A DNA stretch of 64,000 bases from Clusia tigrina (taxonomy: Eukaryota > Arthropoda > Insecta > Diptera > Clusiidae): assembly GCA_920105625.2 (NCBI GenBank), contig OV050033.1:117079700-117143699 (forward strand). Direction: 5' to 3'. The notes beneath the pieces are model-generated. The model was not told the origin of the DNA. It saw only the letters and a program-made list of their open reading frames with translations, and searched no databases. A program made the position numbers and the translations under genes. Numbering within the stretch: the stretch's first letter is position 1; the number at the start of each line of letters is the position of its first letter. This document shows positions 41,739 through 52,900 of this stretch, piece by piece.

Positions 41739-41907
41739 AAGCTCTACGGACTATATTAGCGATCTGTGCTTCAATTTCTGGGGTTATGACTAAAGGCATT
41801 GGTGGAACAGGCTGTTGTTGTCCAGCATTTTGATTTGCTAACGCTTGTGCTGCTGCAGCTTGGGCGTTAAGAACTGGGGGTCTTAATAGATTGTTTGGAT
41901 TAGACAT
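41644..41907 (-). CDS. gag: Gag, N-terminal part (frame broken)
   Basis: The structural polyprotein of the errantivirus starts here, at an ATG in good context overlapping the preceding small ORF. Residues 1-65 are rich in Ala, Gln, Asn and Pro, followed by a charged stretch ([19 protein letters not shown]) that looks like the helical N-terminal region of errantivirus Gag. After a basic KKQK stretch at an A-rich tract (about 41690-41706) the frame runs on for a few codons and stops at 41644. The rest of Gag is in another frame. This fragment alone lacks capsid. The break is best explained by an internal deletion with loss of frame. Confidence 0.75.
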   Translation of the reverse strand: MSNPNNLLRPPVLNAQAAAAQALANQNAGQQQPVPPMPLVITPEIEAQIANIVRRAYVQEQQTRHREQKKQKGFRNIRISNVIYDTG

Positions 41908-42097
41908 TTTGATTATTTAGGCGTTGTCGTAAATTATATAAAAAATGTCTCCGTTCTCTGGTCAAAAGTATTTTTCGTCTAGCTATGGTCCTGTTTTTGT
42001 CGTATTCTACTCCCGAATCACCTGAAGAAGTTATCCAGTCCAAAAATTCTGTACTCGAACCGTATGTCTCGTAGTCACTATTTTCTCCGTCAGTCAT
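41900..42097 (-). CDS. possible 65-aa protein upstream of gag (ORF0)
   Basis: This ATG-initiated frame has an acidic, serine-rich N-terminal half (residues about 1-33) and a strongly basic C-terminal half with RRK and RERR clusters (about 39-60). No known domain is recognised. Its stop codon overlaps the gag start in ATGTCTAA, an 8-nt overlap that would allow termination-reinitiation. The ATG context is weak (T at -3), whereas the gag ATG context is good (CAAAATG). It could be a small accessory protein, an upstream ORF that tunes gag translation, or chance. Confidence 0.4.
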   Translation of the reverse strand: MTDGENSDYETYGSSTEFLDWITSSGDSGVEYDKNRTIARRKILLTRERRHFLYNLRQRLNNQNV

Positions 42098-42900
42098 TAA
42101 TGTCAGAATTTTGAAATTTGTTTAACACTTAAGTTTGCCTTTTACAAAAAAAATTTTTTAATTTATTTGGAGAAATTACACAATTTTAAAAAAATTACGA
42201 AAAACGAATTTAATTTATAAAAAAACGAAAAATGTTTTGTAAACTTTTAATGCTTTTAAAGTATTTACAAAATGTTGCTTTGATAACTATTAAAGTTTTC
42301 TGCATCTTGCGGAAAAAAAATCTGCTTGCTGTTGATGAAAAGTTTTACTGATGGAAAGCGTGTTGAGTTGTTGTTGGTTCTGCTGTCTTCACAATATATT
42401 TCCTCTTGTGCGTGGCAATCACAAAAAGGTAAGGTTCGCACAATGATGTTGTTATTATTTAAATGTTTAAATTTGTAAAAAAATAGTTTTTCTCAGTTTT
42501 AAAAAAATTTTTATTTTATTTTTTTCTTTAAATATTTAAATTTGTATTAAAAAAAAAAAAAAAAATTTTAAATTTATAATTATGTCCTTAAATATTGTAT
42601 AACCCGCGCCGACGTCCCGGAATTTGTCCTTTTTAATAGAGTCTATTTACTAAGGTTCCGCACTACGTTCCAATTACGCGTGTACCTTGTTCCTACAGGA
42701 TTTCAGTACTGGTTCTATGCTCCACTTTAGGGCATTTATTTTATTTAATGCTTTTTTAGGGCGTTTAATTTAATGTTCTTGCACTACTTTAGGGCACTTT
42801 TATTTTGCACTACTTTAGGGCACTTTTTATTTTGCACTACTTTAGGGCACTTTTGTAGATTCGATCGATGGTACTGTGGCACTACTTAAGGGCCAGACCA
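42098..42900 (-). other. untranslated leader of the errantivirus, AT-rich
   Basis: About 0.8 kb lies between the primer binding site and the first possible coding frame. It is strongly AT-rich, with A/T homopolymer runs (about 42547-42563). A tandem repeat sits near the LTR. It should hold the packaging signal and the splice donor for the env RNA, but I could not choose a convincing donor by eye. No ORF of note is visible. Confidence 0.75.
42721..42896. repeat. leader tandem repeat, about 26-27 bp unit
   Basis: The unit gcactactttagggcacttt followed by a T/A-rich spacer occurs at 42781-42806, 42807-42833 and 42834-42856. Degenerate versions lie on either side: cactttagggcatttatttt near 42723, ttttttagggcg near 42763 and ggcactacttaagggcc at 42878. 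In gypsy itself a repeated block in the same leader position binds Su(Hw) and acts as an insulator. I do not see that exact binding motif here, so the role is open. Confidence 0.8.
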
Positions 42901-42918
42901 TTTACACGTTGGGCGCCA
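42901..42918 (-). promoter_or_regulatory. primer binding site, tRNA-Lys type
   Basis: On the minus strand TGGCGCCCAACGTG begins at 42918 and continues inward. TGGCGCCCAAC is the classic lysine-tRNA primer sequence used by gypsy-type elements to start minus-strand DNA synthesis. The first T is also the last base of the LTR, so the site overlaps the LTR by one base. Confidence 0.85.
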
Positions 42919-43350
42919 GTTAATGAAATGCACGTTTTGAAGTGTGAATTATTAATGAATCTCTTTATTGGTTATTACGCTTTTTTATAGTATTTTTGTC
43001 ATTACATAAATTTGCTTAATACTAAAATTATTTGGAAACAAGTGCAAAAAGGAAAAGTTAAAATTAAAGGTAAATGGCATAGACATAGCGTCAGCACCTT
43101 TGGGGTATGAGAATAAATGTTCTAAATGGTAAAGCTTGGCTTGTGTGGGCATTTCCTGGTTTCGTGGAAATACACCAAAAGTAAATGAAATAACACACTT
43201 GCATGTGCACTGAGTTGGGGCATAGCTACTGTGGGAAATGCAATGTAAGCTTTGCGAAGATATTTCGAAATGTTAAAATAACATTTCCTGAATTCTGAGA
43301 AATATTCAGTAGCTGTAGAAAAATAAATTTAAATATTTGGAATGTTAACT
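42918..43350 (-). repeat. 5' LTR of the errantivirus
   Basis: The 433-bp LTR has termini AGTTAA/TTAACT forming a short inverted repeat. By eye it is identical to the copy at 35707-36139. It should carry the promoter (U3), the transcription start and R/U5. On the minus strand an insect initiator-like TCAGTG lies at 43213-43208, a TATAAAAA at 42989-42982 and an AATAAA at 42969-42964. Which of these defines the start is not settled by the sequence. The primer binding site abuts its inner end. Confidence 0.96.
43208..43213 (-). promoter_or_regulatory. candidate initiator (TCAGTG) in the 5' LTR
   Basis: Minus-strand TCAGTG sits about 140 bp into the LTR. Gypsy-group LTR promoters often lack a TATA box and use an initiator of the TCAGT type, which fits. 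The competing candidate is the TATAAAAA at 42982-42989, which would leave a very short R-U5. The choice rests on motif similarity only. Confidence 0.35.
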
Positions 43351-43354
43351 TATA
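43351..43354. repeat. right target-site duplication TATA
   Basis: TATA follows the terminal ttaact of the LTR and is continuous with caaatgcttgtaac of the satellite. It pairs with 35703-35706. Confidence 0.93.
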
Positions 43355-46300
43355 CAAATGCTTGTAACTTTTTACTGGAACGTCATAGAACCTTGAAATT
43401 TAATAAAGTACTCGAGCAGCTTGTCCATTTAAGCTATCGCTCAAAGCTATGCTACCCTTGAGTCCCAAATCAAACACTGATAAAACTTCAAATGGCCCTA
43501 ACTTCTATACGGCACGTCCTACACCTATCAAAGTGTGCAACATACAAATGCTTGCAACTTTTTACTGGAGCGTCATAAAACCTTGAAATTTTGTAACAAT
43601 AAAGTACTCGAGACTCTTGTCAATTTAAGCTATCGCTCAAAGCTGTGCTACCCTTGAGTCCCAAATCAAACATTGATAAAACTTCAAATGGCCCTAACTT
43701 CTATACGGCACGTCCTACACCTATCAAAGTTTGCAACATACAAATGCTTGTATCTTTTTACTGGAGCGTCATAAAACCTTGAAATTTTGTAACAATAAAG
43801 TACTCGAGCCTCTTTTCAATTTAAGCTATCGCTCAAAGCTATGCTACCTTTGAGTCCCAAATCAAACACTGATAAAACTTCAAATGGCCCTAAATTCCAT
43901 ACGGCACGTCCTACACCTATCAAAGTTTGCAACATACAAATGCTTGTAACTTTTTACTGGAGCGTCATAAAACCTTGAAATTTTGTAACAATAAAGTACT
44001 CGAGACTCTTGTCAATTTAAGCTATCGCTCAAAGCTGTGCTACCCTTGAGTCCCAAATCAAACACTGATAAAACTTCAAATGGCCCTAACTTCTATACGG
44101 CACGTCCTACACCTATCAAAGTTTGCAACATACAAATGCTTGTAACTTTTTACTGGAGCGTCATAAAACCTTGAAATTTTGTAACAATAAAGTACTCGAG
44201 CCTCTTGTCAATTTAAGCTATCGCTCAAAGCTATGCTACCCTTGAGTCCCAAATCAAACACTGATAAAACTTCAAATGGCCCTGACTTCTATACGGCACG
44301 TCCTACACCTATCAAAGTTTGCAACATACAAATGCTTGTAACTTTTTACTGGAGCGTCATAAAACCTTGAAATTTTGTAACAATAAAGTACTCGAGACTC
44401 TTGTCAATTTAAGCTATCGCTCAAAGCTGTGCTACCCTTGAGTCCAAAATCAAACACTGATAAAACTTCAAATGGCCCTAACTTCTATACGGCACGTCCT
44501 ACACCCATCAAAGTTTGCAACATACAAATGCTTGTAACTTTTTACTGGAGCGTCATAAAACCTTTAAATTATGTAACAATAAAGTACTCGAGACTCTTGT
44601 CAATTTAAGCTATCGCTCAAAGCTGTGCTACCCTTGAGTCCCAAATCAAACACTGATAAAACTTCAAATGGCCCTAACTTCTATACGGCACGTCCTACAC
44701 CTATCAAAGTTTGCAACATACAAATGCTTGTAACTTTTTACTGGAGCGTCATAAAACCTTGAAATTTTGTAACAATAAAGTACTCAAGACTCTTGTCAAT
44801 TTAAGCTATCGCTCAAAGCTGTGCTACCCTTGAGTCCCAAATCAAACATTGATAAAACTTCAAAAGGCCCTAACTTCTATACGGCACGTCCTACACCTAT
44901 CAAAGTTTGCAACATACAAATGCTTGTAACTTTTTACTGGAGCGTCATAAAACCTTGAAATTTTGTAACAATAAAGTACTCGAGCCTCTTGTCAATTTAA
45001 GCTATCGCTCAAAGCTATGCTACTCTTGAGTCCCAAATCAAACACTGATAAAACTTCAAATGGCCCTAACTTCTATACGGCACGTCCTACACCAATCAAA
45101 GTTTGCAACATACAAATGCTTGTAACTTTTTACTGGAGCGTCATAAAACCTTGAAATTTTGTAACAATAAAGTACTCGAGACTCTTGTCAATTTAAGCTA
45201 TCGCTCAAAGCTGTGCTACCCTTGAGTCCCAAATCAAACACTGATAAAACTTAAAATGGCCCTAACTTCTATACGGCACGTCCTACACCTATCAAAGTTT
45301 GCAACATACAAATGCTTGTATCTTTTTACTGGAGCGTCATAAAACCTTGAAATTTTGTAACAATAAAGTACTCGAGCCTCTTTTCAATTTAAGCTATCGC
45401 TCAAAGCTATGCTACCTTTGAGTCCCAAATCAAACACTGATAAAACTTCAAATGGCCCTAAATTCCATACGGCACGTCCTACACCTATCAAAGTTTGCAA
45501 CATACAAATGCTTGTAACTTTTTACTGGAGCGTCATAAAACCTTGAAATTTTGTAACAATAAAGTACTCGAGACTCTTGTCAATTTAAGCTATCGCTCAA
45601 AGCTGTGCTACCCTTGAGTCCCAAATCAAACACTGATAAAACTTCAAATGGCCCTAACTTCTATACGGCACGTCCTACACCTATCAAAGTTTGCAACATA
45701 CAAATGCTTGTAACTTTTTACTGGAGCGTCATAAAACCTTGAAATTTTGTAACAATAAAGTACTCGAGCCTCTTGTCAATTTAAGCTATCGCTCAAAGCT
45801 ATGCTACCCTTGAGTCCCAAATCAAACACTGATAAAACTTCAAATGGCCCTAACTTCTATACGGCACGTCCTACACCTATCAAAGTTTGCAACATACAAA
45901 TGCTTGTAACTTTTTACTGGAGCGTCATAAAACCTTGAAATTTTGTAACAATAAAGTACTCGAGACTCTTGTCAATTTAAGCTATCGCTCAAAGCTGTGC
46001 TACCCTTGAGTCCAAAATCAAACACTGATAAAACTTCAAATGGCCCTAACTTCTATACGGCACGTCCTACACCCATCAAAGTTTGCAACATACAAATGCT
46101 TGTAACTTTTTACTGGAGCGTCATAAAACCTTGAAATTTTGTAACAATAAAGTACTCGAGACTCTTGTCAATTTAAGCTATCGCTCAAAGCTGTGCTACC
46201 CTTGAGTCCCAAATCAAACACTGATAAAACTTCAAATGGCCCTAACTTCTATACGGCACGTCCTACACCTATCAAAGTTTGCAACATACAAATGCTTGTA

Positions 46301-49300
46301 ACTTTTTACTGGAGCGTCATAAAACCTTGAAATTTTGTAACAATAAAGTACTCAAGACTCTTGTCAATTTAAGCTATCGCTCAAAGCTGTGCTACCCTTG
46401 AGTCCCAAATCAAACATTGATAAAACTTCAAAAGGCCCTAACTTCTATACGGCACGTCCTACACCTATCAAAGTTTGCAACATACAAATGCTTGTAACTT
46501 TTTACTGGAGCGTCATAAAACCTTGAAATTTTGTAACAATAAAGTACTCGAGCCTCTTGTCAATTTAAGCTATCGCTCAAAGCTATGCTACTCTTGAGTC
46601 CCAAATCAAACACTGATAAAACTTCAAATGGCCCTAACTTCTATACGGCACGTCCTACACCAATCAAAGTTTGCAACATACAAATGCTTGTAACTTTTTA
46701 CTGGAGCGTCATAAAACCTTGAAATTTTGTAACAATAAAGTACTCGAGACTCTTGTCAATTTAAGCTATCGCTCAAAGCTGTGCTACCCTTGAGTCCCAA
46801 ATCAAACACTGATAAAACTTCAAATGGCCCTAACTTCTATACGGCACGTCCTACACCTATCAAAGTTTGCAACATACAAATGCTTGTAACTTTTTACTGG
46901 AGCGTCATAAAACCTTGAAATTTTGTAACAATAAAGTACTCGAGACTCTTGTCAATTTAAGCTATCGCTCAAAGCTGTGCTACCCTTGATTCCCAAATCA
47001 AACACTGATAAAACTTCAAATGGCCCTAACTTCTATACGGCACGTCCTACACCTATCAAAGTTTGCAACATACAAATGCTTGTAACTTTTTACTGGAGCG
47101 TCATAAAACCTTGAAATTTTGTAACAATAAAGTACTCGAGACTCTTGTAAATTTAAGCTATCGCTCAAAGCTGTGCTACCCTTAAGTCCCAAATCAAACA
47201 TTGATAAAACTTCAAATGGCTCTAAATTCCATACGGCACGTCCTACACCTATCAAAGTTTGCAACATACGAATGCTTGTAACTTTTTACTGGAGCGTCAT
47301 AAAACCTTGAAATTTTGTAACAATAAAGTACTCGAGACTCTTGTCAATTTAAGCTATCGCTCAAAGCTATGCTACCCTTGAGTCCCAAATCAAACACTGA
47401 TAAAACTTCAAAAGGCCCTAAATTCGATACGGCACGTCCTACACCTATCAAAGTTTACAGTATACAAATGCTTGTAACTTTTTACTGGAACGTCATAGAA
47501 CCTTGAAATTTAATAAAGTACTCGAGCAGCTTGTCCATTTAAGCTATCGCTCAAAGCTATGCTACCCTTGAGTCCCAAATCAAACACTGATAAAACTTCA
47601 AATGGCCCTAACTTCTATACGGCACGTCCTACACCTATCAAAGTGTGCAACATACAAATGCTTGCAACTTTTTACTGGAGCGTCATAAAACCTTGAAATT
47701 TTGTAACAAAAAAGTACTCGAGACTCTTGTCAATTTAAGCTATCGCTCAAAGCTGTGCTACCCTTGAGTCCCAAATCAAACATTGATAAAACTTCAAATG
47801 GCCCTAACTTCTATACGGCACGTCCTACACCTATCAAAGTTTGCAACATACAAATGGTTGTATCTTTTTACTGGAGCGTCATAAAACCTTGAAATTTTGT
47901 AACAATAAAGTACTCGAGCCTCTTTTCAATTTAAGCTATCGCTCAAAGCTATGCTACCTTTGAGTCCCAAATCAAACACTGATAAAACTTCAAATGGCCC
48001 TAAATTCCATACGGCACGTCCTACACCTATCAAAGTTTGCAACATACAAATGCTTGTAACTTTTTACTGGAGCGTCATAAAACCTTGAAATTTTGTAACA
48101 ATAAAGTACTCGAGACTCTTGTCAATTTAAGCTATCGCTCAAAGCTGTGCTACCCTTGAGTCCCAAATCAAACACTGATAAAACTTCAAATGGCCCTAAC
48201 TTCTATACGGCACGTCCTACACTTATCAAAGTTTGCAACATACAAATGCTTGTAACTTTTTACTGGAGCGTCATAAAACCTTGAAATTTTGTAACAATAA
48301 AGTACTCGAGCCTCTTGTCAATTTAAGCTATCGCTCAAAGCTATGCTACCCTTGAGTCCCAAATCAAACACTGATAAAACTTCAAATGGCCCTAACTTCT
48401 ATACGGCACGTCCTACACCTATCAAAGTTTGCAACATACAAATGCTTGTAACTTTTTACTGGAGCGTCATAAAACCTTGAAATTTTGTAACAATAAAGTA
48501 CTCGAGACTCTTGTCAATTTAAGCTATCGCTCAAAGCTGTGCTACCCTTGAGTCCAAAATCAAACACTGATAAAACTTCAAATGGCCCTAACTTCTATAC
48601 GGCACGTCCTACACCCATCAAAGTTTGCAACATACAAATGCTTGTAACTTTTTACTGGAGCGTCATAAAACCTTGAAATTTTGTAACAATAAAGTACTCG
48701 AGACTCTTGTCAATTTAAGCTATCGCTCAAAGCTGTGCTACCCTTGAGTCCCAAATCAAACACTGATAAAACTTCAAATGGCCCTAACTTCTATACGGCA
48801 CGTCCTACACCTATCAAAGTTTGCAACATACAAATGCTTGTAACTTTTTACTGGAGCGTCATAAAACCTTGAAATTTTGTAACAATAAAGTACTCAAGAC
48901 TCTTGGCAATTTAAGCTATCGCTCAAAGCTGTGCTACCCTTGAGTCCCAAATCAAACATTGATAAAACTTCAAAAGGCCCTAACTTCTATACGGCACGTC
49001 CTACACCTATCAAAGTTTGCAACATACAAATGCTTGTAACTTTTTACTGGAGCGTCATAAAACCTTGAAATTTTGTAACAATAAAGTACTCGAGCCTCTT
49101 GTCAATTTAAGCTATCGCTGAAAGCTATGCTACTCTTGAGTCCCAAATCAAACACTGATAAAACTTCAAATGGCCCTAACTTCTATACGGCACGTCCTAC
49201 ACCAATCAAAGTTTGCAACATACAAATGCTTGTAACTTTTTACTGGAGCGTCATAAAACCTTGAAATTTTGTAACAATAAAGTACTCGAGACTCTTGTCA

Positions 49301-49900
49301 ATTTAAGCTATCGCTCAAAGCTGTGCTACCCTTGAGTCCCAAATCAAACACTGATAAAACTTCAAATGGCCCTAACTTCTATACGGCACGTCCTACACCT
49401 ATCAAAGTTTGCAACATACAAATGCTTGTAACTTTTTACTGGAGCGTCATAAAACCTTGAAATTTTGTAACAATAAAGTACTCGAGACTCTTGTCAATTT
49501 AAGCTATCGCTCAAAGCTGTGCTACCCTTGATTCCCAAATCAAACACTGATAAAACTTCAAATGGCCCTAACTTCTATACGGCACGTCCTACACCTATCA
49601 AAGTTTGCAACATACAAATGCTTGTAACTTTTTACTGGAGCGTCATAAAACCTTGAAATTTTGTAACAATAAAGTACTCGAGACTCTTGTCAATTTAAGC
49701 TATCGCTCAAAGCTGTGCTACCCTTAAGTCCCAAATCAAACATTGATAAAACTTCAAATGGCTCTAAATTCCATACGGCACGTCCTACACCTATCAAAGT
49801 TTGCAACATACGAATGCTTGTAACTTTTTACTGGAGCGTCATAAAACCTTGAAATTTTGTAACAATAAAGAACTCGAGACTCTTGTCAATTTAAGCTATC
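43355..49900. repeat. 4110-bp (21-monomer) higher-order repeat with nested 8-monomer duplication
   Basis: The sequence that resumes after the retroelement (tatacaaatg at 43351, then the shortened aatttaataaag and gagcagcttgtcc) recurs at 47461. The distance is 4110 bp, 21 monomers minus the 6-bp deletion. In the first copy the variant tgtatctttttactgg at about 43750 recurs at about 45318, 8 monomers (1568 bp) later. In the second copy the block up to gattcccaaatc (46987 and 49529) is shorter by eight monomers. One copy therefore gained, or the other lost, an 8-monomer segment. Confidence 0.75.
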
Positions 49901-52900
49901 GCTCAAAGCTGTGCTACCCTTGATTCCCAAATCAAACTCTGATAAAACTTCAAATGGCCCTAACTTCTATACGGCACGTCCTACACCTATCAAAGTTTGC
50001 AACATACAAATGCTTGTAACTTTTTACTGGAGCGTCATAAAACCTTGAAATTTTGTAACAATACAGTACTCGAGACTCTTGTCAATTTAAGCTATCGCTC
50101 AAAGATGTGCTACCCTTGAGTCCCAAATCAAACACTGATAAAACTTCAAATGGCCCTAACTTCTATACGGCACGTCCTACACCTATCAAAGTTTGCAACA
50201 TACAAATGCTTGTGACTTTTTACTGGAGCGTCATAAAACCTTGAAATTTTGTAACAATAAAGTACTCGAGACTCTTGTCAATTTAAGCTATCGCTCAAAG
50301 CTGTGCTACCCTTGAGTCCCAAATCAAACACTGATAAAACTTCAAATGGCCCTAACTTCTATACGGCACGTCCTACACCTATCAAACTTTGCAACATACA
50401 AATGCTTGTAACTTTTTACTGGAGCGTCATAAAACCTTGAAATTTTGTAACAATAAAGTACTCGAGCCTCTTGTCAATTTAAGCTATCGCTCAAAGCTAT
50501 GCTACCCTTGAGTCCGAAATCAAACACTGGTAAAACTTCAAATGGCTCTAAATTCCATACGGCACGTCCTACACCTATCAAAGTTTGCAACATACAAATG
50601 CTTGTAACTTTTTACTGGAGCGTCATAAAACCTTGAAATTTTGTAACAATAAAGTACTCGAGACTCTTGTCAATTTAAGCTATCGCTCAAAGCTATGCTA
50701 CCCTTGATTCCCAAATCAAACACTGATAAAACTTCAAATGGCCCTAACTTCTATACGGCACGTCCTACACCTATCAAAGTTTGCAACATATAAATTCTTG
50801 TAACTTTTTACTGGAGCGTCATAAAACCTTGAAATTTTGTAACAATAAAGTACTCGAGCCTCTTGTCAATTTAAGCTATCGCTCAAAGCTATGCTACCCT
50901 TGAGTCCCAAATCAAAGACTGATAAAACTTCAAATGGCCCTAAATTCCATACGGTACGTCCTACACCTATCAAAGTTTGCAACATACAAATGCTTGTAAC
51001 TTTTTACTGGAACGTCATAGAACCTTGAAATTTTGTAACAATAAAGTACTCGAGCCTCTTGTCAATTTAAGCTATCGCTCAAAGCTATGCTACCCTTGAG
51101 TCCCAAATCAAGCACTGATAAAACTTCAAATGGCCCTAACTTCTATACGGCACGTCCTACACCTATCAGAGTTTGCAACATACAAATGCTTGTGACTTTT
51201 TACTGGAGCGTCATAAAACCTTGAAATTTTGTAACAATAAAGTACTCGAGACTCTTGTCAATTTAAACTATCGCTCAAAGCTGTGCTACCCTTGAGTCCC
51301 AAATCAAACATTGATAAAACTTCAAATGGCTCTAAATTCCATACGGCACGTCCTACACCTATCAAAGTTTGCAACATACAAATGCTTGTAACTTTTTACT
51401 GGAGCGTCATAAAACCTTGAAATTTTGTAACAATAAAGAACTCGAGACTCTTGTCAATTTAAGCTATCGCTCAAAGCTGTGCTACATTTGATTCCCAAAT
51501 CAAACACTGATAAAACTTCAAATGGCCCTAACTTTTATTCGGCACGTCCTACACCTATCAAAGTTTGCAACATACAAATGCTTGTAACTTTTTACTGGAG
51601 CGTCATAAAACCTTGAAATTTTGTAACAATAAAGTACTCGAGACTCTTGTCAATTTAAGCTATCGCTCAAAGCTGTGCTACCCTTGAGTCCCAAATCAAA
51701 CACTGATAAAACTTCAAATGGCCCTAACTTCTATACGGCACGTCCTACACCAATCAAAGTTTGCAACATACAAATGCTTGTAACTTTTTACTGGAGCGTC
51801 ATAAAACCTTGAAATTTTGTAACAATAAAGTACTCGAGCCTCTTGTCAATTTAAGCTATCGCTCAAAGCTATGCTACCCTTGAGTCCCAAATCAAACACT
51901 GATAAAACTTCAAATGGCCATAACTTCTATACGGCACGTCCTACACCTATCAAAGTTTGCAACATACAAATGCTTGTAACTTTTTACTGGAGCGTCATAA
52001 AACCTTGAAATTTTGTAACAATAAAGTACTCGAGACTCTTGTCAATTTAAGCTATCACTCAAAGCTGTGCTACCCTTGAGTCCCAAATCAAACACTGATA
52101 AAACTTCAAATGGCCCTAACTTCTATACGGCACGTCCTACACCTATCAAACTTTGCAACATACAAATGCTTGTAACTTTTTACTGGAGCATAAAACCTTG
52201 AAATTTTGTAACAATAAAGTACTCGAGACTCTTGTCAATTTAAGCTATCGCTCAAAGCTGTGCTACCCTTGAGTCCCAAATCAAACATTGATAAAACTTC
52301 AAATGGCCCTAACTTCTATACGGCACGTCCTACACCTATCAAAGTTTGCAACATACAAATGCTTGTAACTTTTTACTGGAGCATAAAACCTTGAAATTTT
52401 GTAACAATAAAGTACTCGAGACTCTTGTCAATTTAAGCTATCGCTCAAAGCTATGCTACCCTTGATTCCCAAATCAAACACTGATAAAACTTCAAATGGC
52501 CCTAACTTCTATACGGCACGTCCTACACCTATCAAAGTTTGCAACATATAAATGCTTGTAACTTTTTACTGGAGCGTCATAAAACCTTGAAATTTTGTAA
52601 CAATAAAGTACTCGAGCCTCTTGTCAATTTAAGCTATCGCTCAAAGCTATGCTACCCTTGAGTCCCAAATCAAAGACTGATAAAACTTCAAATGGCCCTA
52701 AATTCCATACGGTACGTCCTACACCTATCAAAGTTTGCAACATACAAATGCTTGTAACTTTTTACTGGAACGTCATAGAACCTTGAAATTTTGTAACAAT
52801 AAAGTACTCGAGCCTCTTGTCAATTTAAGCTATCGCTCAAAGCTATGCTACCCTTGAGTTCCATATCTAGCACTGATAAAACTTCAAATGGCTCTAAATT

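Larger units (their letters stand above)
35707..43350 (-). mobile_element. errantivirus (gypsy-type LTR retrotransposon / insect endogenous retrovirus), 7644 bp
   Basis: The element has two 433-bp LTRs that appear identical, a tRNA-Lys-type primer binding site, gag, pol in PR-RT-RNaseH-IN order, an env with furin site and membrane anchor, and a polypurine tract. It is flanked by TATA duplications. The domain order and the presence of env place it in the gypsy/17.6/ZAM-like errantiviruses of the Ty3 group. Length is as expected for the family (about 7-8.5 kb). The element is antisense relative to the satellite as given. Apparently identical LTRs mean very recent insertion. The only obvious defect is in gag. 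I do not assign it to a named family. Confidence 0.95.

Noticed and set aside
42781..42856. Gypsy-type Su(Hw) insulator
   Set aside because: Position and repetition fit, but the TGCATA core of known Su(Hw) sites is not present in the units, so I did not label it as such.
47016..47267. 83-codon and several 61-codon minus-strand ORFs in the satellite (also 56215, 58567, 60135 and 62291)
   Set aside because: All are the antisense of the same monomer stretch. Their similarity reflects the repeat, not a gene family, and most monomers have stops in that frame.
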